A stretch of 23,964 bases of DNA from Acidimicrobiaceae bacterium UBA7830 (GCA_002501485.1 DLTS01000058.1:1-23964), one strand, 5' to 3'; counted from the stretch's first letter, positions 13,851-21,618 are shown. Made by a program: numbers and translations. Notes: a model not told the origin generated them from the letters alone.

Positions 13851-15184
13851 TCAGTCGCTGTGATAAGGAGCGCTGTGAGAGCGCAGGGTGTTACGCATCT
13901 TTATGTGTTGGTGCGGGAATCTCATCGAATGATGAGATCTTCGAACGTTCTTCGCTCGCCATCCCGGGCGGAGTGAACTCATCGATTCGTGCGTTTCGCT
14001 CGGTGGGCGGTCGGCCATATGTGGTTGCTGGAGCCAAGGGCGCGCACATCACTGATGTTGAGGGTCGTCGCTACATAGACCTGGTGCAAAGTTATGGAGC
14101 GGTGATTCTTGGCCACGCCCACCCAGCGGTGACACAGGCGGTGAGTGCAGCCGCTGTTGACGGAACTTCATTTGGCGCACCTACACCCCGCGAAATGAAA
14201 CTTGCTGAGGCGATACGCGACCGGGTTCCAAGTTGCGAACGCGTTCGATTTATGAACTCCGGTACCGAAGCAACATCAACAGCGGTTCGATTAGCGCGTG
14301 GATACACCGGGCGTGACCGCGTCATTATTTTTCATGGCAATTTCCACGGCGCAACCGACGCGTTACTCGCAGCGGGCGGAAGCGGTGTTGCAACACTCGG
14401 ACTTCCTGGAACCGCCGGCGTACCGGCAGGTGCCGTCGGTGAAACAATGGTCGTGCCCTACAACATCGTGCCGCAACTTGATGAGGCCGTAGCGGCAGTC
14501 ATCGTCGAACCAGTTGCAGCGAACATGGGAGTCGTTGAGCCTCTCCCAGGTTTCCTTGAAGGGCTGCGCGCCGAATGTGATCGAGTCGGGGCCGTGCTCA
14601 TCTTTGACGAAGTCATTACGGGCTTCCGACTTGGAGTTGACGGTGCGCAAGGGCGTTACGGAGTAACCCCTGATCTCACCACCTTTGGAAAAGTTATCGG
14701 TGGCGGGCTTCCTATTGGAGCGGTCGGCGGTCACCAGGCGATCATGGAAACGTTGTCACCTCTCGGACCCGTCTTTCATGCCGGAACCCTTGCGGGGAAT
14801 CCCATAGCTACTGCTGCTGGCCTTGCTGCACTTGACATTCTTGAACCGGAGGTTTATGAGGAACTTGAACGACGTGCAAGTCAGCTCGCGTCGTTGCTAG
14901 AAGATGCTTGCGCATCCGCCGGAGTGCCTGCCCATTTTCCCCGCGTAGGAACACTTGTCGGCGCTTATTTTGGCAACGGTGGCCAGGTTTATAATTTCGA
15001 CGACGCAACAACAACTGACGAAGCCGCCTACTCACGGTTCTTCCACGCCATGTTGTCTGAAGGTGTAGCAATGGCTCCCGGCGCCTACGAAACGCTCTTC
15101 GTCGGTCTCGGACATACTGACTCGGTGATGGCAGCTCTCGCCTCTGCCGCGCAACGAGCAGCCGTAGTTGCTGCCCAACTGTAA
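13847..15184 (+). CDS. hemL: Glutamate-1-semialdehyde 2,1-aminomutase with Cys-rich N-terminus
   Basis: PLP enzyme converting glutamate-1-semialdehyde to 5-aminolevulinate. Family blocks are PGGVNSSIRAF, FMNSGTEATSTAVRLARG, FHGNFHGATDALL, FDEVITGFR and the PLP-lysine motif TFGKVIGGGLPIGA. GTG 13847 makes a GTGA overlap with hemB and has AGGGAA (13837-13842) 4 nt upstream. From this start the protein has 445 residues and about 24 residues precede the normal ISSNDEIFERS beginning. That extra stretch holds Cys5, Cys10, Cys15 and Cys20, a regular CX4CX4CX4C pattern. No in-frame ATG, GTG or TTG exists between it and the PGGVN block, so the extension seems obligatory unless a rare start codon is used. 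Confidence 0.94.
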   Translation: MISRCDKERCESAGCYASLCVGAGISSNDEIFERSSLAIPGGVNSSIRAFRSVGGRPYVVAGAKGAHITDVEGRRYIDLVQSYGAVILGHAHPAVTQAVSAAAVDGTSFGAPTPREMKLAEAIRDRVPSCERVRFMNSGTEATSTAVRLARGYTGRDRVIIFHGNFHGATDALLAAGGSGVATLGLPGTAGVPAGAVGETMVVPYNIVPQLDEAVAAVIVEPVAANMGVVEPLPGFLEGLRAECDRVGAVLIFDEVITGFRLGVDGAQGRYGVTPDLTTFGKVIGGGLPIGAVGGHQAIMETLSPLGPVFHAGTLAGNPIATAAGLAALDILEPEVYEELERRASQLASLLEDACASAGVPAHFPRVGTLVGAYFGNGGQVYNFDDATTTDEAAYSRFFHAMLSEGVAMAPGAYETLFVGLGHTDSVMAALASAAQRAAVVAAQL

Positions 15185-15200
15185 GTGAAAGTACGTTCAC
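15185..15200 (+). promoter_or_regulatory. Palindrome and -10-like element before the ABC genes
   Basis: GTGAAAGTACGTTCAC is an inverted repeat (arms GTGAA/TTCAC, 6-nt spacer) filling most of the 20-nt gap after hemL. It overlaps TACGTT (15192-15197), a leaderless-type -10 lying 7 nt before ATG 15205. The arm spacing is 2 nt longer than a Rex or CRP site, so another dimeric repressor is more likely. Confidence 0.45.
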
Positions 15201-15204
15201 AGCC

Positions 15205-16128
15205 ATGATCACCGTTGAGGGGCTGTCGAAGCGCTTCGGAAACACTGTCGCTATCGATGATCTGCACTTCTCGGTGCAACCCGGCCGGGTGACCGGGTTT
15301 CTCGGACCGAACGGCTCGGGGAAGTCGACCACCCTGCGTTGCATGGTTGACCTCGATCATCCGCAGTCTGGAAATGTGACATTTTCGGGCAAGCATTACC
15401 GGCAGATCGAAGATCCGATCAGAACAATCGGGGTCCTACTCGATGCGTCGTACGTGCATCCGGGCCGATCAGCCCGCCATCACCTCGAGTACCTGGCGGT
15501 CTCAAACCATCTGGACCGACAACGAGTCAATGAGGTCCTTGCGCTCGTCGGTCTCACCGATGTTGCCCATCGCCGCGTAAAGACATTCTCACTCGGCATG
15601 AAGCAGCGCCTCGGACTTGCTGCGACGATGCTCGGTGACCCCGAGGTGATCATCCTTGACGAGCCAGCAAACGGTCTCGATCCTGAAGGTATCAGGTGGA
15701 TGCGCGATATGTTGCAGTATCTCGCAGGTCAAGGGCGTGCAGTTCTCGTCAGCAGTCATCAACTCTCTGAGATGGCACTGATGGCTGAGGACCTCGTTGT
15801 TATTGGCCGAGGACGTCTCATTGCGCATGAAAGCGCAGCCGACTTCATCGCCCGTCACACGACAACGCGAATTCGCGTGAGGTCGCCTCAGATCGGCGTC
15901 ATCGTGCGGGCGGTGCAAGAGCGTGGTGGTGACGCATCAATGCTCAGCGAGACCGCAGACACTGATGGAGCGCTCGTCACCGGGATGTCGATGATCGACG
16001 TTGGTGAACTTGCACATGGCAACAAAGCAGTGGTTCACGAACTTTTAGAAGTCACCGACAGTCTCGAAGATGCATTCCTCGCAGTGACAAGAGAGGACCA
16101 AGAGTACCGATCGGGGTCGTCATCATGA
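15205..16128 (+). CDS. ABC transporter ATP-binding protein (ABC-2 type)
   Basis: The 307-residue product has Walker A GPNGSGKST (residues 34-42), Q-loop region VLLDASYVHPG, signature FSLGMKQRLGLA (the MKQR form common in ABC-2 exporters), Walker B VIILDEPANGLDPEG and switch SSHQLSEM. About 90 residues follow the nucleotide-binding domain, as in DrrA/NatA-like exporter ATPases. The substrate is unknown. Start ATG 15205 lies 20 nt after hemL and lacks a Shine-Dalgarno site; the palindrome and TACGTT just upstream suggest a separately regulated unit. The stop overlaps the permease start (ATGA). Placement after heme genes does not by itself show porphyrin export. Confidence 0.95.
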   Translation: MITVEGLSKRFGNTVAIDDLHFSVQPGRVTGFLGPNGSGKSTTLRCMVDLDHPQSGNVTFSGKHYRQIEDPIRTIGVLLDASYVHPGRSARHHLEYLAVSNHLDRQRVNEVLALVGLTDVAHRRVKTFSLGMKQRLGLAATMLGDPEVIILDEPANGLDPEGIRWMRDMLQYLAGQGRAVLVSSHQLSEMALMAEDLVVIGRGRLIAHESAADFIARHTTTRIRVRSPQIGVIVRAVQERGGDASMLSETADTDGALVTGMSMIDVGELAHGNKAVVHELLEVTDSLEDAFLAVTREDQEYRSGSSS

Positions 16129-16886
16129 AAGCCATCATCGCAAGTGAGTGGCTGAAAGCGCGCACGGTGCGATCGCATTGGGTGCTGCTCATCATTGCGA
16201 TGATGTTTCCCTTGATCATTTCGACACTGGTAGGGATCTTCAACCCCGACCCTCAATTCGTGTCCTATCGCGAAGTTGTGTCGATCGTTGCGAGTTCGGG
16301 CGCATTTTCGCTGTTGCTGCTCTCATCGCTCTGGGTGATCAACCTGACCAGCGAATTCACACACGGAACAATTCGTGTCACTTATGCCGCAGTGCCCGCA
16401 CGCTGGAAGGTCATCGTGGCCAAAGCTGTCATCGGGACATTGGTGACAGCGGTTGTGATGTCCGTCTTGTTCTGGCTGAACTTCGGTCTTGGGGCGGCAC
16501 TTTTAAACAGTCGTGGAGCCACCATCATTGTTGATGGATGGTTTGACCATTCGTTCAAGGTCTTCGTCGCTCTTGTGACGTTCGCGATTATCGTGTCGTG
16601 GTTTGGTCTCGGGCTCGGCGTGCTCATCAAGAACTCTCCAGTTGCGATTGTCGTTGTCTTACTGTGGCCCCTCATCATCGAGAGCCTGATCGCACTTGCG
16701 TTCGCGTTGAGTGGGTATGAGTCGGCGTGGAAATGGATGCCATACCAGACAGCGTTCCAAGAGATTGACGGCCCCTCTGGAGTTGATAGCGCACTCAGCA
16801 GACCATGGGGTCACCTGTATTTCGCTGCATTTGTGATCGTTGTGGGCATTATCGGAGTTGTCGTCGATCGCCGCCGCGACGCCTAA
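16125..16886 (+). CDS. ABC-2 type transporter permease
   Basis: The 253-residue product has about six hydrophobic segments (near 18-38, 52-75, 98-122, 145-167, 172-195 and 228-248), a short polar N-terminus ASEWLKARTVRS and a C-terminal Arg/Asp tail. This is the usual ABC-2 membrane subunit layout, with EWxKxRT.RS typical of the family start. It overlaps the ATPase by 4 nt (ATGA), so the two would be made together as a 2+2 exporter. The sequence gives no clue to the substrate; lipid, peptide or drug export are all possible. Confidence 0.92.
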   Translation: MKAIIASEWLKARTVRSHWVLLIIAMMFPLIISTLVGIFNPDPQFVSYREVVSIVASSGAFSLLLLSSLWVINLTSEFTHGTIRVTYAAVPARWKVIVAKAVIGTLVTAVVMSVLFWLNFGLGAALLNSRGATIIVDGWFDHSFKVFVALVTFAIIVSWFGLGLGVLIKNSPVAIVVVLLWPLIIESLIALAFALSGYESAWKWMPYQTAFQEIDGPSGVDSALSRPWGHLYFAAFVIVVGIIGVVVDRRRDA

Positions 16887-16897
16887 GCCGATGCCCC

Positions 16898-16916
16898 TAT
16901 AACGTTTGGAATAAGG
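16898..16916 (+). promoter_or_regulatory. Promoter -10 and Shine-Dalgarno of dienelactone hydrolase gene
   Basis: TATAAC (16898-16903) is a good -10 and AAGG (16913-16916) lies 8 nt before ATG 16925. This unit therefore seems to have a short leader with a ribosome-binding site, unlike most first genes here. Confidence 0.45.
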
Positions 16917-16924
16917 TCACGACC

Positions 16925-17578
16925 ATGCGCGAACGTCTAGAAAATGGAACCGAAATCGAAGTCGTCCGAGTAGCCGGATCAACTCGCGGACTCGTCGTTG
17001 CCCCGGACATTTTCGGCCTTCGCCCGCTCTTCGATGACCTGGTTCAGCGGTTCGCTAAGGAGTGGAACATGACGACGATTGCGGTCGAGCCATTCCCAAC
17101 AGAATCACTCTCGGCTGAAATCGAACCTCGCTACGAGGCGGTATCGAGGCTCATCGACGATCGTGTGTTAGGCGACCTAGGCGCAGCGGGCGATCTCACC
17201 GGATGCGACGATGTGAGCCTCGTTGGGTTCTGTCTCGGAGGAATGCACTGCTTTAAGGCTGCCGACCAAGGAAGATTCGATCGCATTGCGAGTTTTTATG
17301 GAATGATTCGGCTTCCCGAGGCATGGAACGGTCCGGGTCAAAGCGAGCCGTTGCCGCATGTGGCCGCGTCACCAGACCCCGTGCTGGCAATTATTGGTGA
17401 CCTTGATCCGTATACCCCGCCAGACGCAGTGTCAGACCTTGAAGCTACCGGCACCCAGGTCGTCCGGTATTCCGATGCGAAACATGGGTTTGCCCACGAC
17501 TCAAGTCGTCCTGACCACCGAGCCGACGACGCAGCGGACGCGTTTGCTCGAGTGGGCGAGTGGGTGCGCGGTAGGTAG
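16925..17578 (+). CDS. Dienelactone hydrolase family protein
   Basis: An alpha/beta hydrolase of 217 residues. The nucleophile elbow GFCLGGM places Cys103 as nucleophile; GDLDPYTPP supplies the acid (Asp159 or Asp161) and KHGFAHD the His187. Cys nucleophile, G-x-C-x-G-G and KHGF are diagnostic of the dienelactone hydrolase family. The fold core begins GLVVAPDIFGLRP. Family members open lactones or related esters, but many are uncharacterised, and no aromatic degradation genes are nearby, so the substrate is unknown. ATG 16925 has a Shine-Dalgarno site 8 nt upstream; the frame extends further upstream only into the permease gene. It converges on crp with 17 nt between the genes. Confidence 0.92.
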   Translation: MRERLENGTEIEVVRVAGSTRGLVVAPDIFGLRPLFDDLVQRFAKEWNMTTIAVEPFPTESLSAEIEPRYEAVSRLIDDRVLGDLGAAGDLTGCDDVSLVGFCLGGMHCFKAADQGRFDRIASFYGMIRLPEAWNGPGQSEPLPHVAASPDPVLAIIGDLDPYTPPDAVSDLEATGTQVVRYSDAKHGFAHDSSRPDHRADDAADAFARVGEWVRGR

Positions 17579-17595
17579 CGCCGCAGAGAAGTGAG

Positions 17596-18282
17596 TTAGC
17601 GGGCGCGAATCGAGAGTTCTTTGCGCTGAAGAATGCGGTAGTTACGGTCATGCTGTTCGAGCCAGCCGAGCCGAACAAAACTCGAAATCGCTTTGTTCAC
17701 CCGCTCGCGTGACGCACCGACCATTCCCGCAAGTTCTTCCTGAGTAACCGGAATGGTGAACTCATCTTCGCCCTCCGACAATTCGATGATGCGCTTCGCA
17801 GTCCGTCCCGTCACATCTAAAAAGACAGAATCAGACAGTGCTTCGTCCATCGTGCGAAGACGCTGTGCCAGCATCCGAGCCGCAGCCCACACCAAGTCAG
17901 GCTGCTCATCGAAGATCTTTCTCACGTGGTCATAACGAATTTCGAGGATGCTCGTTGGTTCGATTGCTCGAGCGGTTGCGGAGCGAGCACCACTATCGAG
18001 GAGTCCGAGCTCACCGAAGAGGTCGCCTGAGTCCATGAGAGCAACAACACTCTCTCGATCGTCGACCCCTGAGATCATCACGATCGCGATTCGACCCGAC
18101 AACACAATGTGAAGCGAATTGGGTTCGTCACCCTCATTGAAGAGAACATCTCCCCGTACGAGTTCTTTCACTTCAGCAGCCGTCACCAGAGCATTGAGAG
18201 TGTCTTCATGCACCTCAGAAAAGATCGGCACACTCTGTAACGCCGTCAGCGGATCAAGGGAAGGTGTTGGATTCTGAGTCAC
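17596..18282 (-). CDS. crp: Crp/Fnr-family transcriptional regulator
   Basis: The 228-residue product has an N-terminal cyclic-nucleotide-binding domain (about 15-130) with the phosphate-cassette pattern GELGLLDSGARSATA (Gly90-Glu91, Arg100-Ser101). A long dimerisation helix and a C-terminal winged helix (about 155-225) follow. The recognition helix VGASRERVNKAI has Arg192, Glu193 and Lys197 and closely resembles that of mycobacterial CRP Rv3676 (SRETVNKAL). There are no N-terminal Cys for an Fe-S cluster, so it is CRP-like rather than Fnr-like. It should bind TGTGA-N6-TCACA-type sites such as that at 7788-7805 (inference). Start GTG 18282 has GAAGG 4 nt upstream and TACCAT 9 nt upstream. It is divergent from ispD. 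Confidence 0.94.
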   Translation of the reverse strand: MTQNPTPSLDPLTALQSVPIFSEVHEDTLNALVTAAEVKELVRGDVLFNEGDEPNSLHIVLSGRIAIVMISGVDDRESVVALMDSGDLFGELGLLDSGARSATARAIEPTSILEIRYDHVRKIFDEQPDLVWAAARMLAQRLRTMDEALSDSVFLDVTGRTAKRIIELSEGEDEFTIPVTQEELAGMVGASRERVNKAISSFVRLGWLEQHDRNYRILQRKELSIRAR

Positions 18283-18291
18283 TGTGCCTTC

Positions 18292-18304
18292 ATGGTACTA
18301 CCCT
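18292..18304. promoter_or_regulatory. Back-to-back -10 elements of crp and ispD
   Basis: On the minus strand TACCAT occupies 18292-18297 (9 nt before crp GTG 18282). On the plus strand TACCCT occupies 18299-18304 (8 nt before ispD ATG 18313). One base pair separates them. Each promoter's -35 would lie at the start of the opposite gene, so the two polymerases would exclude each other. Confidence 0.5.
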
Positions 18305-18312
18305 GCGGCTCA

Positions 18313-18975
18313 ATGACTTCTAGCGAGCAACCTCAGCACGGCCATGTCTGGTCGATCGTGGTGGGCGCAGGAAGCGGCGCGCGCTTCGGCGGGATGAAGC
18401 AATACGAGATGCTCGGCGACACCCGTGTGATTGATCGGTCGGTGTCGACCGCTCGAGCGGTGAGTGATGGCGTTGTCGTGGTGGTGCCGGCAAGCGACGT
18501 TGAACGAGAGGGAGGCATTGCGGGAGGGGCTACGCGAAGCGAAAGTGTTCGCAATGGGTTGGCTCACGTGCCTGATGATGCCGACATCGTGTGCGTTCAC
18601 GACGCAGCTCGCCCCTTTGCATCAACAGACCTTTTCAAACAGGTCATCGCTGCGATTCGCAACGGTGCCGATGCGGCGATCCCGGCAATTCCAGTCACCG
18701 ACACGATCAAAATTGTTGCTGCCGACGGCAGTGGCACAATCGAGTCAACCCCCGATCGATCAACGCTTGTTGCGGCGCAGACGCCACAGGCATTTGGCGT
18801 TGCGGCACTTCGAAGAGCTCACGAATTGGATGACGGCAACTCAACCGCAACCGATGACGCGATGCTGGTAGAGAGAGCTGGCGGTGTCGTCGTGGTGGTT
18901 GATGGCGAGAGTCCAAACCGGAAAATCACCACTCAAGAAGATCTTGAATGGGCGCGGCGAGAGGTTGAAGAATGA
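18313..18975 (+). CDS. ispD: 2-C-methyl-D-erythritol 4-phosphate cytidylyltransferase
   Basis: Third step of the MEP isoprenoid pathway: CTP plus MEP gives CDP-ME and pyrophosphate. The 220-residue product has the nucleotide-binding loop VVGAGSGARFGGMKQY, GGATRSESVRNGL, VHDAARPF, AIPVTDTIK and QTPQAF, all IspD signatures. ATG 18313 is chosen by TACCCT 8 nt upstream; ATG 18292 would fall inside the divergent promoter. The stop overlaps the ispF start (ATGA), and ispDF adjacency is common in bacteria. Confidence 0.95.
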   Translation: MTSSEQPQHGHVWSIVVGAGSGARFGGMKQYEMLGDTRVIDRSVSTARAVSDGVVVVVPASDVEREGGIAGGATRSESVRNGLAHVPDDADIVCVHDAARPFASTDLFKQVIAAIRNGADAAIPAIPVTDTIKIVAADGSGTIESTPDRSTLVAAQTPQAFGVAALRRAHELDDGNSTATDDAMLVERAGGVVVVVDGESPNRKITTQEDLEWARREVEE

Positions 18976-19451
18976 TTTCTGATATCCGTGTGGGCCAGGG
19001 ATTTGATACCCATCGGTTTGCTGACAAAACAGAACATCCCCTCATTCTTGGCGGAGTTGAGTTCCCTGGTGAGCGGTCACTCGTCGGGCACTCCGATGCC
19101 GACGTTCCTGCGCATGCAATTACCGATGCCCTTTTGTCGGCCCTGCAACTTGGCGACCTCGGTGAGCGTTTCCCCGACACCGACCCGCAATGGGCCGGAG
19201 CGAACTCTATGGAGATGCTGCGAGCAGTCGCATCTGAAGTGGTGTCACTCGGTTGGACAATCAGAAATGCTTCAGTTGTAATCGTCTGTGAACGCCCGAA
19301 GATCGCACCAATGAGAGAAGAAATGCAACGCAATCTGGGGGCGGCATGCGCAGCACCGGTCACCGTGACCGGTCGACGAGCCGAAGGCCTTGGTGCTATC
19401 GGTCGTTCGGAAGGCGTCGCCTGTTGGGCGAGCGTGGTGGTGTCGCGATGA
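18972..19451 (+). CDS. ispF: 2-C-methyl-D-erythritol 2,4-cyclodiphosphate synthase
   Basis: Converts CDP-ME 2-phosphate to the cyclodiphosphate in the MEP pathway. The 159-residue protein has the metal ligands in GFDTHRF (Asp and His), LVGHSDADVPAHAITDALL with the third ligand His, LGERFPDTDPQW and the C-terminal EGLGAIGRSEGVACWA. Length is exactly typical. Ala at HSDAD, where most homologues have Gly, is a mild variant. It overlaps ispD and rlmB by 4 nt at each end (ATGA both times), so the three should be translated as one coupled unit. Confidence 0.97.
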   Translation: MISDIRVGQGFDTHRFADKTEHPLILGGVEFPGERSLVGHSDADVPAHAITDALLSALQLGDLGERFPDTDPQWAGANSMEMLRAVASEVVSLGWTIRNASVVIVCERPKIAPMREEMQRNLGAACAAPVTVTGRRAEGLGAIGRSEGVACWASVVVSR

Positions 19452-20365
19452 ACGCTCGAAAAAACAGCGGCAGAGGTTCGCGCAGCGGTCAACCTCGAAA
19501 GAATGTTCGTGACGGTTCGCGCCCTTCCGGCAAAGGGGGAGCGCGTCAAGGTCCTCGTAGTCAAGGAGCGGGTCGAACTGGAGCGATTCGTCGCGACGGC
19601 GAACCACGCGTCTCGCGACCAAAAAGTCTCGGCGGGTCACAGATTGAAGGCCGTCAAGCCGTTCGGGAATTGCTGCTCGCCCAGCGCCGCAAAACTCAAG
19701 AGATTTGGATCTCGTCTGAGCTTGAAGGTGACGAAACACTCGACGACATCGTCGGTCTCGCAAGAGCGAATCGAGTGCCGGTTGCCTACGTAGCCAGGCG
19801 GCGCCTTGAAACCGCTGCACGTTCAGAAGCCCCTCAGGGAGTGCTCGCCCGGGCGGCAGAGGTTCCGGAAGTTGATCTTTCGCGTCTGATCTCTCGACGC
19901 GAGGGTCGCGCCCCATTTCTTATCGCAGTTGATGGTGTGACCGACCCAGGAAATCTCGGGGCAATTATGCGCAGTTGCGAAGGCGCAGGAGTTGACGGCA
20001 TTGTTGTTCCTCGTCACCGAGCTGTCCATATCACTCCGACAGTTGCAAAGGCCGCTGCGGGAGCGGTTGAGCATGTGGCGGTGGCGGTGGTGCCCGGGCT
20101 TCCAGCGGCGTTGTCGCGAATGAAGGATCAAGGCATCTGGATTGTTGGCCTTGATGATGCGGCCGATCGCAGTCTGTTTGACCTTGGGGATCTTGCTGCT
20201 CAAGGTATCTGTGTGGTGCTCGGGGCAGAGGGGGCAGGACTCTCGCGCCTTGTTCGAGAGCGTTGTGATCTCATTTGCGCAATTCCGATGCACGGTCGGG
20301 TCGAGTCGCTGAATGTGTCTGCAGCAGCGGCACTCGCTACGTATGAAGTTCGTCGCCATCGGTAG
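19448..20365 (+). CDS. rlmB: TrmH-family 23S rRNA (guanosine-2'-O)-methyltransferase RlmB-like
   Basis: SPOUT methyltransferase expected to methylate a ribose 2'-O in 23S rRNA with SAM. The 305-residue product starts with about 62 residues rich in Arg, Gly, Ser and Lys, probably disordered and RNA-binding. A substrate-binding domain (about 63-140) and the SPOUT domain follow, with DGVTDPGNLGAIMRSCEGAG, VLGAEGAGLS and IPMHGRVESLNVSAAAAL (motifs 1 to 3). ATG 19448 overlaps the ispF stop. Many actinobacteria have cysS between ispF and rlmB; here it is absent. The exact target nucleotide cannot be told from sequence. Confidence 0.93.
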   Translation: MNARKNSGRGSRSGQPRKNVRDGSRPSGKGGARQGPRSQGAGRTGAIRRDGEPRVSRPKSLGGSQIEGRQAVRELLLAQRRKTQEIWISSELEGDETLDDIVGLARANRVPVAYVARRRLETAARSEAPQGVLARAAEVPEVDLSRLISRREGRAPFLIAVDGVTDPGNLGAIMRSCEGAGVDGIVVPRHRAVHITPTVAKAAAGAVEHVAVAVVPGLPAALSRMKDQGIWIVGLDDAADRSLFDLGDLAAQGICVVLGAEGAGLSRLVRERCDLICAIPMHGRVESLNVSAAAALATYEVRRHR

Positions 20366-20515
20366 TTCTCTCTCAACTCGCGTCAACGTGAACGCCCCAC
20401 TTGTCGGCTGACGAGAAATCTGAGGTCTCTACTTGGACGGTGTGAATCGTGGTGCTCAGTAGTGGTGGCGGGGGGTGACCTCTAGCCTTACGAGCGCAAT
20501 GCAAAGCACTGTTTC

Positions 20516-20591
20516 GCCGGGTTAGCTCAGTTGGTAGAGCACTTGACTTGTAATCATGTGGTCGCGAGTTCGATTCTCGCACCCGGCTCCA
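20516..20591 (+). tRNA. tRNA-Thr, anticodon TGT, CCA encoded
   Basis: A full 76-nt cloverleaf is visible. Acceptor GCCGGGT pairs with ACCCGGC, the D arm is GCTC/GAGC and the T arm is GCGAG-TTCGATT-CTCGC. The anticodon loop CTTGTAA holds TGT, reading ACA Thr codons. The discriminator T is followed by an encoded CCA. The anticodon stem CTTGA/TCATG has one T-T mismatch (position 28:42). TAGCCT at 20482-20487 is a possible -10. The preceding 150 nt after rlmB show no terminator or gene. Confidence 0.95.
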
Positions 20592-20597
20592 TTGCCA

Positions 20598-21536
20598 TCA
20601 GCTTTGATGCTGCTCATAGATCGCTCCCAAATGGTGAGCGACGACATCAGCGAAGACGACTGGCTCAAACATTGGCTCATCGCCACCTACGCACGCAGGA
20701 AGCGGCGCAATTTCAGTCAAAATGTGCGGGTCGCAGAACAAGACGCACGAATACCGGTCGCTGTTGCCACGATTGCGCACCCGATGGGGCGTCGCCGTCA
20801 GCCGACCGTTAGTCCACCGATGCAGCATTGAACCGGCGTTCATCACGAATGCTCCATCGATTGGCTCAACATCGATCCACTCATCGTCACCCCTGGCAAC
20901 CTGCAGTCCACCGGCAGAATCTTGAGCAACGAGAGTGAGCGCACCAAAGTCGGTGTGGGGTGCAGAACCGAAAACATCTTCGGGGGCATCAACCCTCACC
21001 GGCGGATAGTGGAGAAGCCGGAACCATGTGGTTGGAGTTGAAAACGTATCGATCAGTGCCCCTTTGGCATCGAGCCCGCGATCGATGAGTGTGAGAACTT
21101 TCAACGCGACGTCTCGCATAGCGTCGTGACAGGTCGTTACCGGCTCGCGGAAGTTGTTGAGGCGAGGCCACTGGTTTGCGCCAGCAAGTGGGGTGCGAAG
21201 CGCAACGTCACGAGAATCTGGAGAGTCCTCTCGCATCATCATGAACGACTCGCTTCGATTTGCTGCGGTTGCCGGCACAACCTCTGATGAACGATCGACG
21301 GCGGTGCCATCTGCGATGTAGCCGCGATGATTGTGGTCGAGCGCGACGGCCATTTTTTCGCCAAGTTCAAGGGCGTGAAAACGTGCCGATGCATCGAATG
21401 CGGCGCCAATGATCTGCTGGGTCACGCCATGACCAATAATTTGAGCGAACCCGATGTGAGAATACGCCTCGATGATGGATGAGGTGACGACATCATCCGG
21501 TTGTTGAAGATCGATAACAGGAATCGGTGTGCTCAT
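20598..21536 (-). CDS. 2-oxoglutarate/Fe(II)-dependent oxygenase (isopenicillin N synthase-like)
   Basis: The 312-residue product starts with the DIOX_N pattern IPVIDL...AYSHIGFAQIIGHGV and carries the jelly-roll core with the iron triad His194, Asp196 (APHTDFGALTLV) and His251 (TATPHRV). Arg261 (DRYSCVLF) is the 2-oxoglutarate carboxylate ligand. These residues make it a catalytically competent member of the plant/fungal-like IPNS/ACC oxidase superfamily. The bacterial substrate is unknown; no biosynthetic cluster surrounds it. Its stop lies 7 nt from the convergent tRNA end. Start ATG 21536 has no Shine-Dalgarno site but TAATGT 10 nt upstream. Confidence 0.93.
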   Translation of the reverse strand: MSTPIPVIDLQQPDDVVTSSIIEAYSHIGFAQIIGHGVTQQIIGAAFDASARFHALELGEKMAVALDHNHRGYIADGTAVDRSSEVVPATAANRSESFMMMREDSPDSRDVALRTPLAGANQWPRLNNFREPVTTCHDAMRDVALKVLTLIDRGLDAKGALIDTFSTPTTWFRLLHYPPVRVDAPEDVFGSAPHTDFGALTLVAQDSAGGLQVARGDDEWIDVEPIDGAFVMNAGSMLHRWTNGRLTATPHRVRNRGNSDRYSCVLFCDPHILTEIAPLPACVGGDEPMFEPVVFADVVAHHLGAIYEQHQS

Positions 21537-21606
21537 GGTTGAGCAGACATTATCTCTCTTTCTTTCGCTCGTGTTTGCCCGAATCGGGCGACTGCGTTGG
21601 TCGCGG

Positions 21607-21612
21607 TACTGT
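21607..21612 (+). promoter_or_regulatory. Leaderless-type -10 element of LytR_C lipoprotein
   Basis: TACTGT lies 6 nt before ATG 21619. The spacer AAGAGA is purine-rich but too close to act as a normal Shine-Dalgarno site. Confidence 0.45.
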
Positions 21613-21618
21613 AAGAGA

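Noticed and set aside
15205..16886. ABC exporter as a dedicated heme or porphyrin exporter
   Set aside because: Only adjacency supports it; the ATPase and permease are generic ABC-2 proteins, and the palindrome and -10 suggest separate control.
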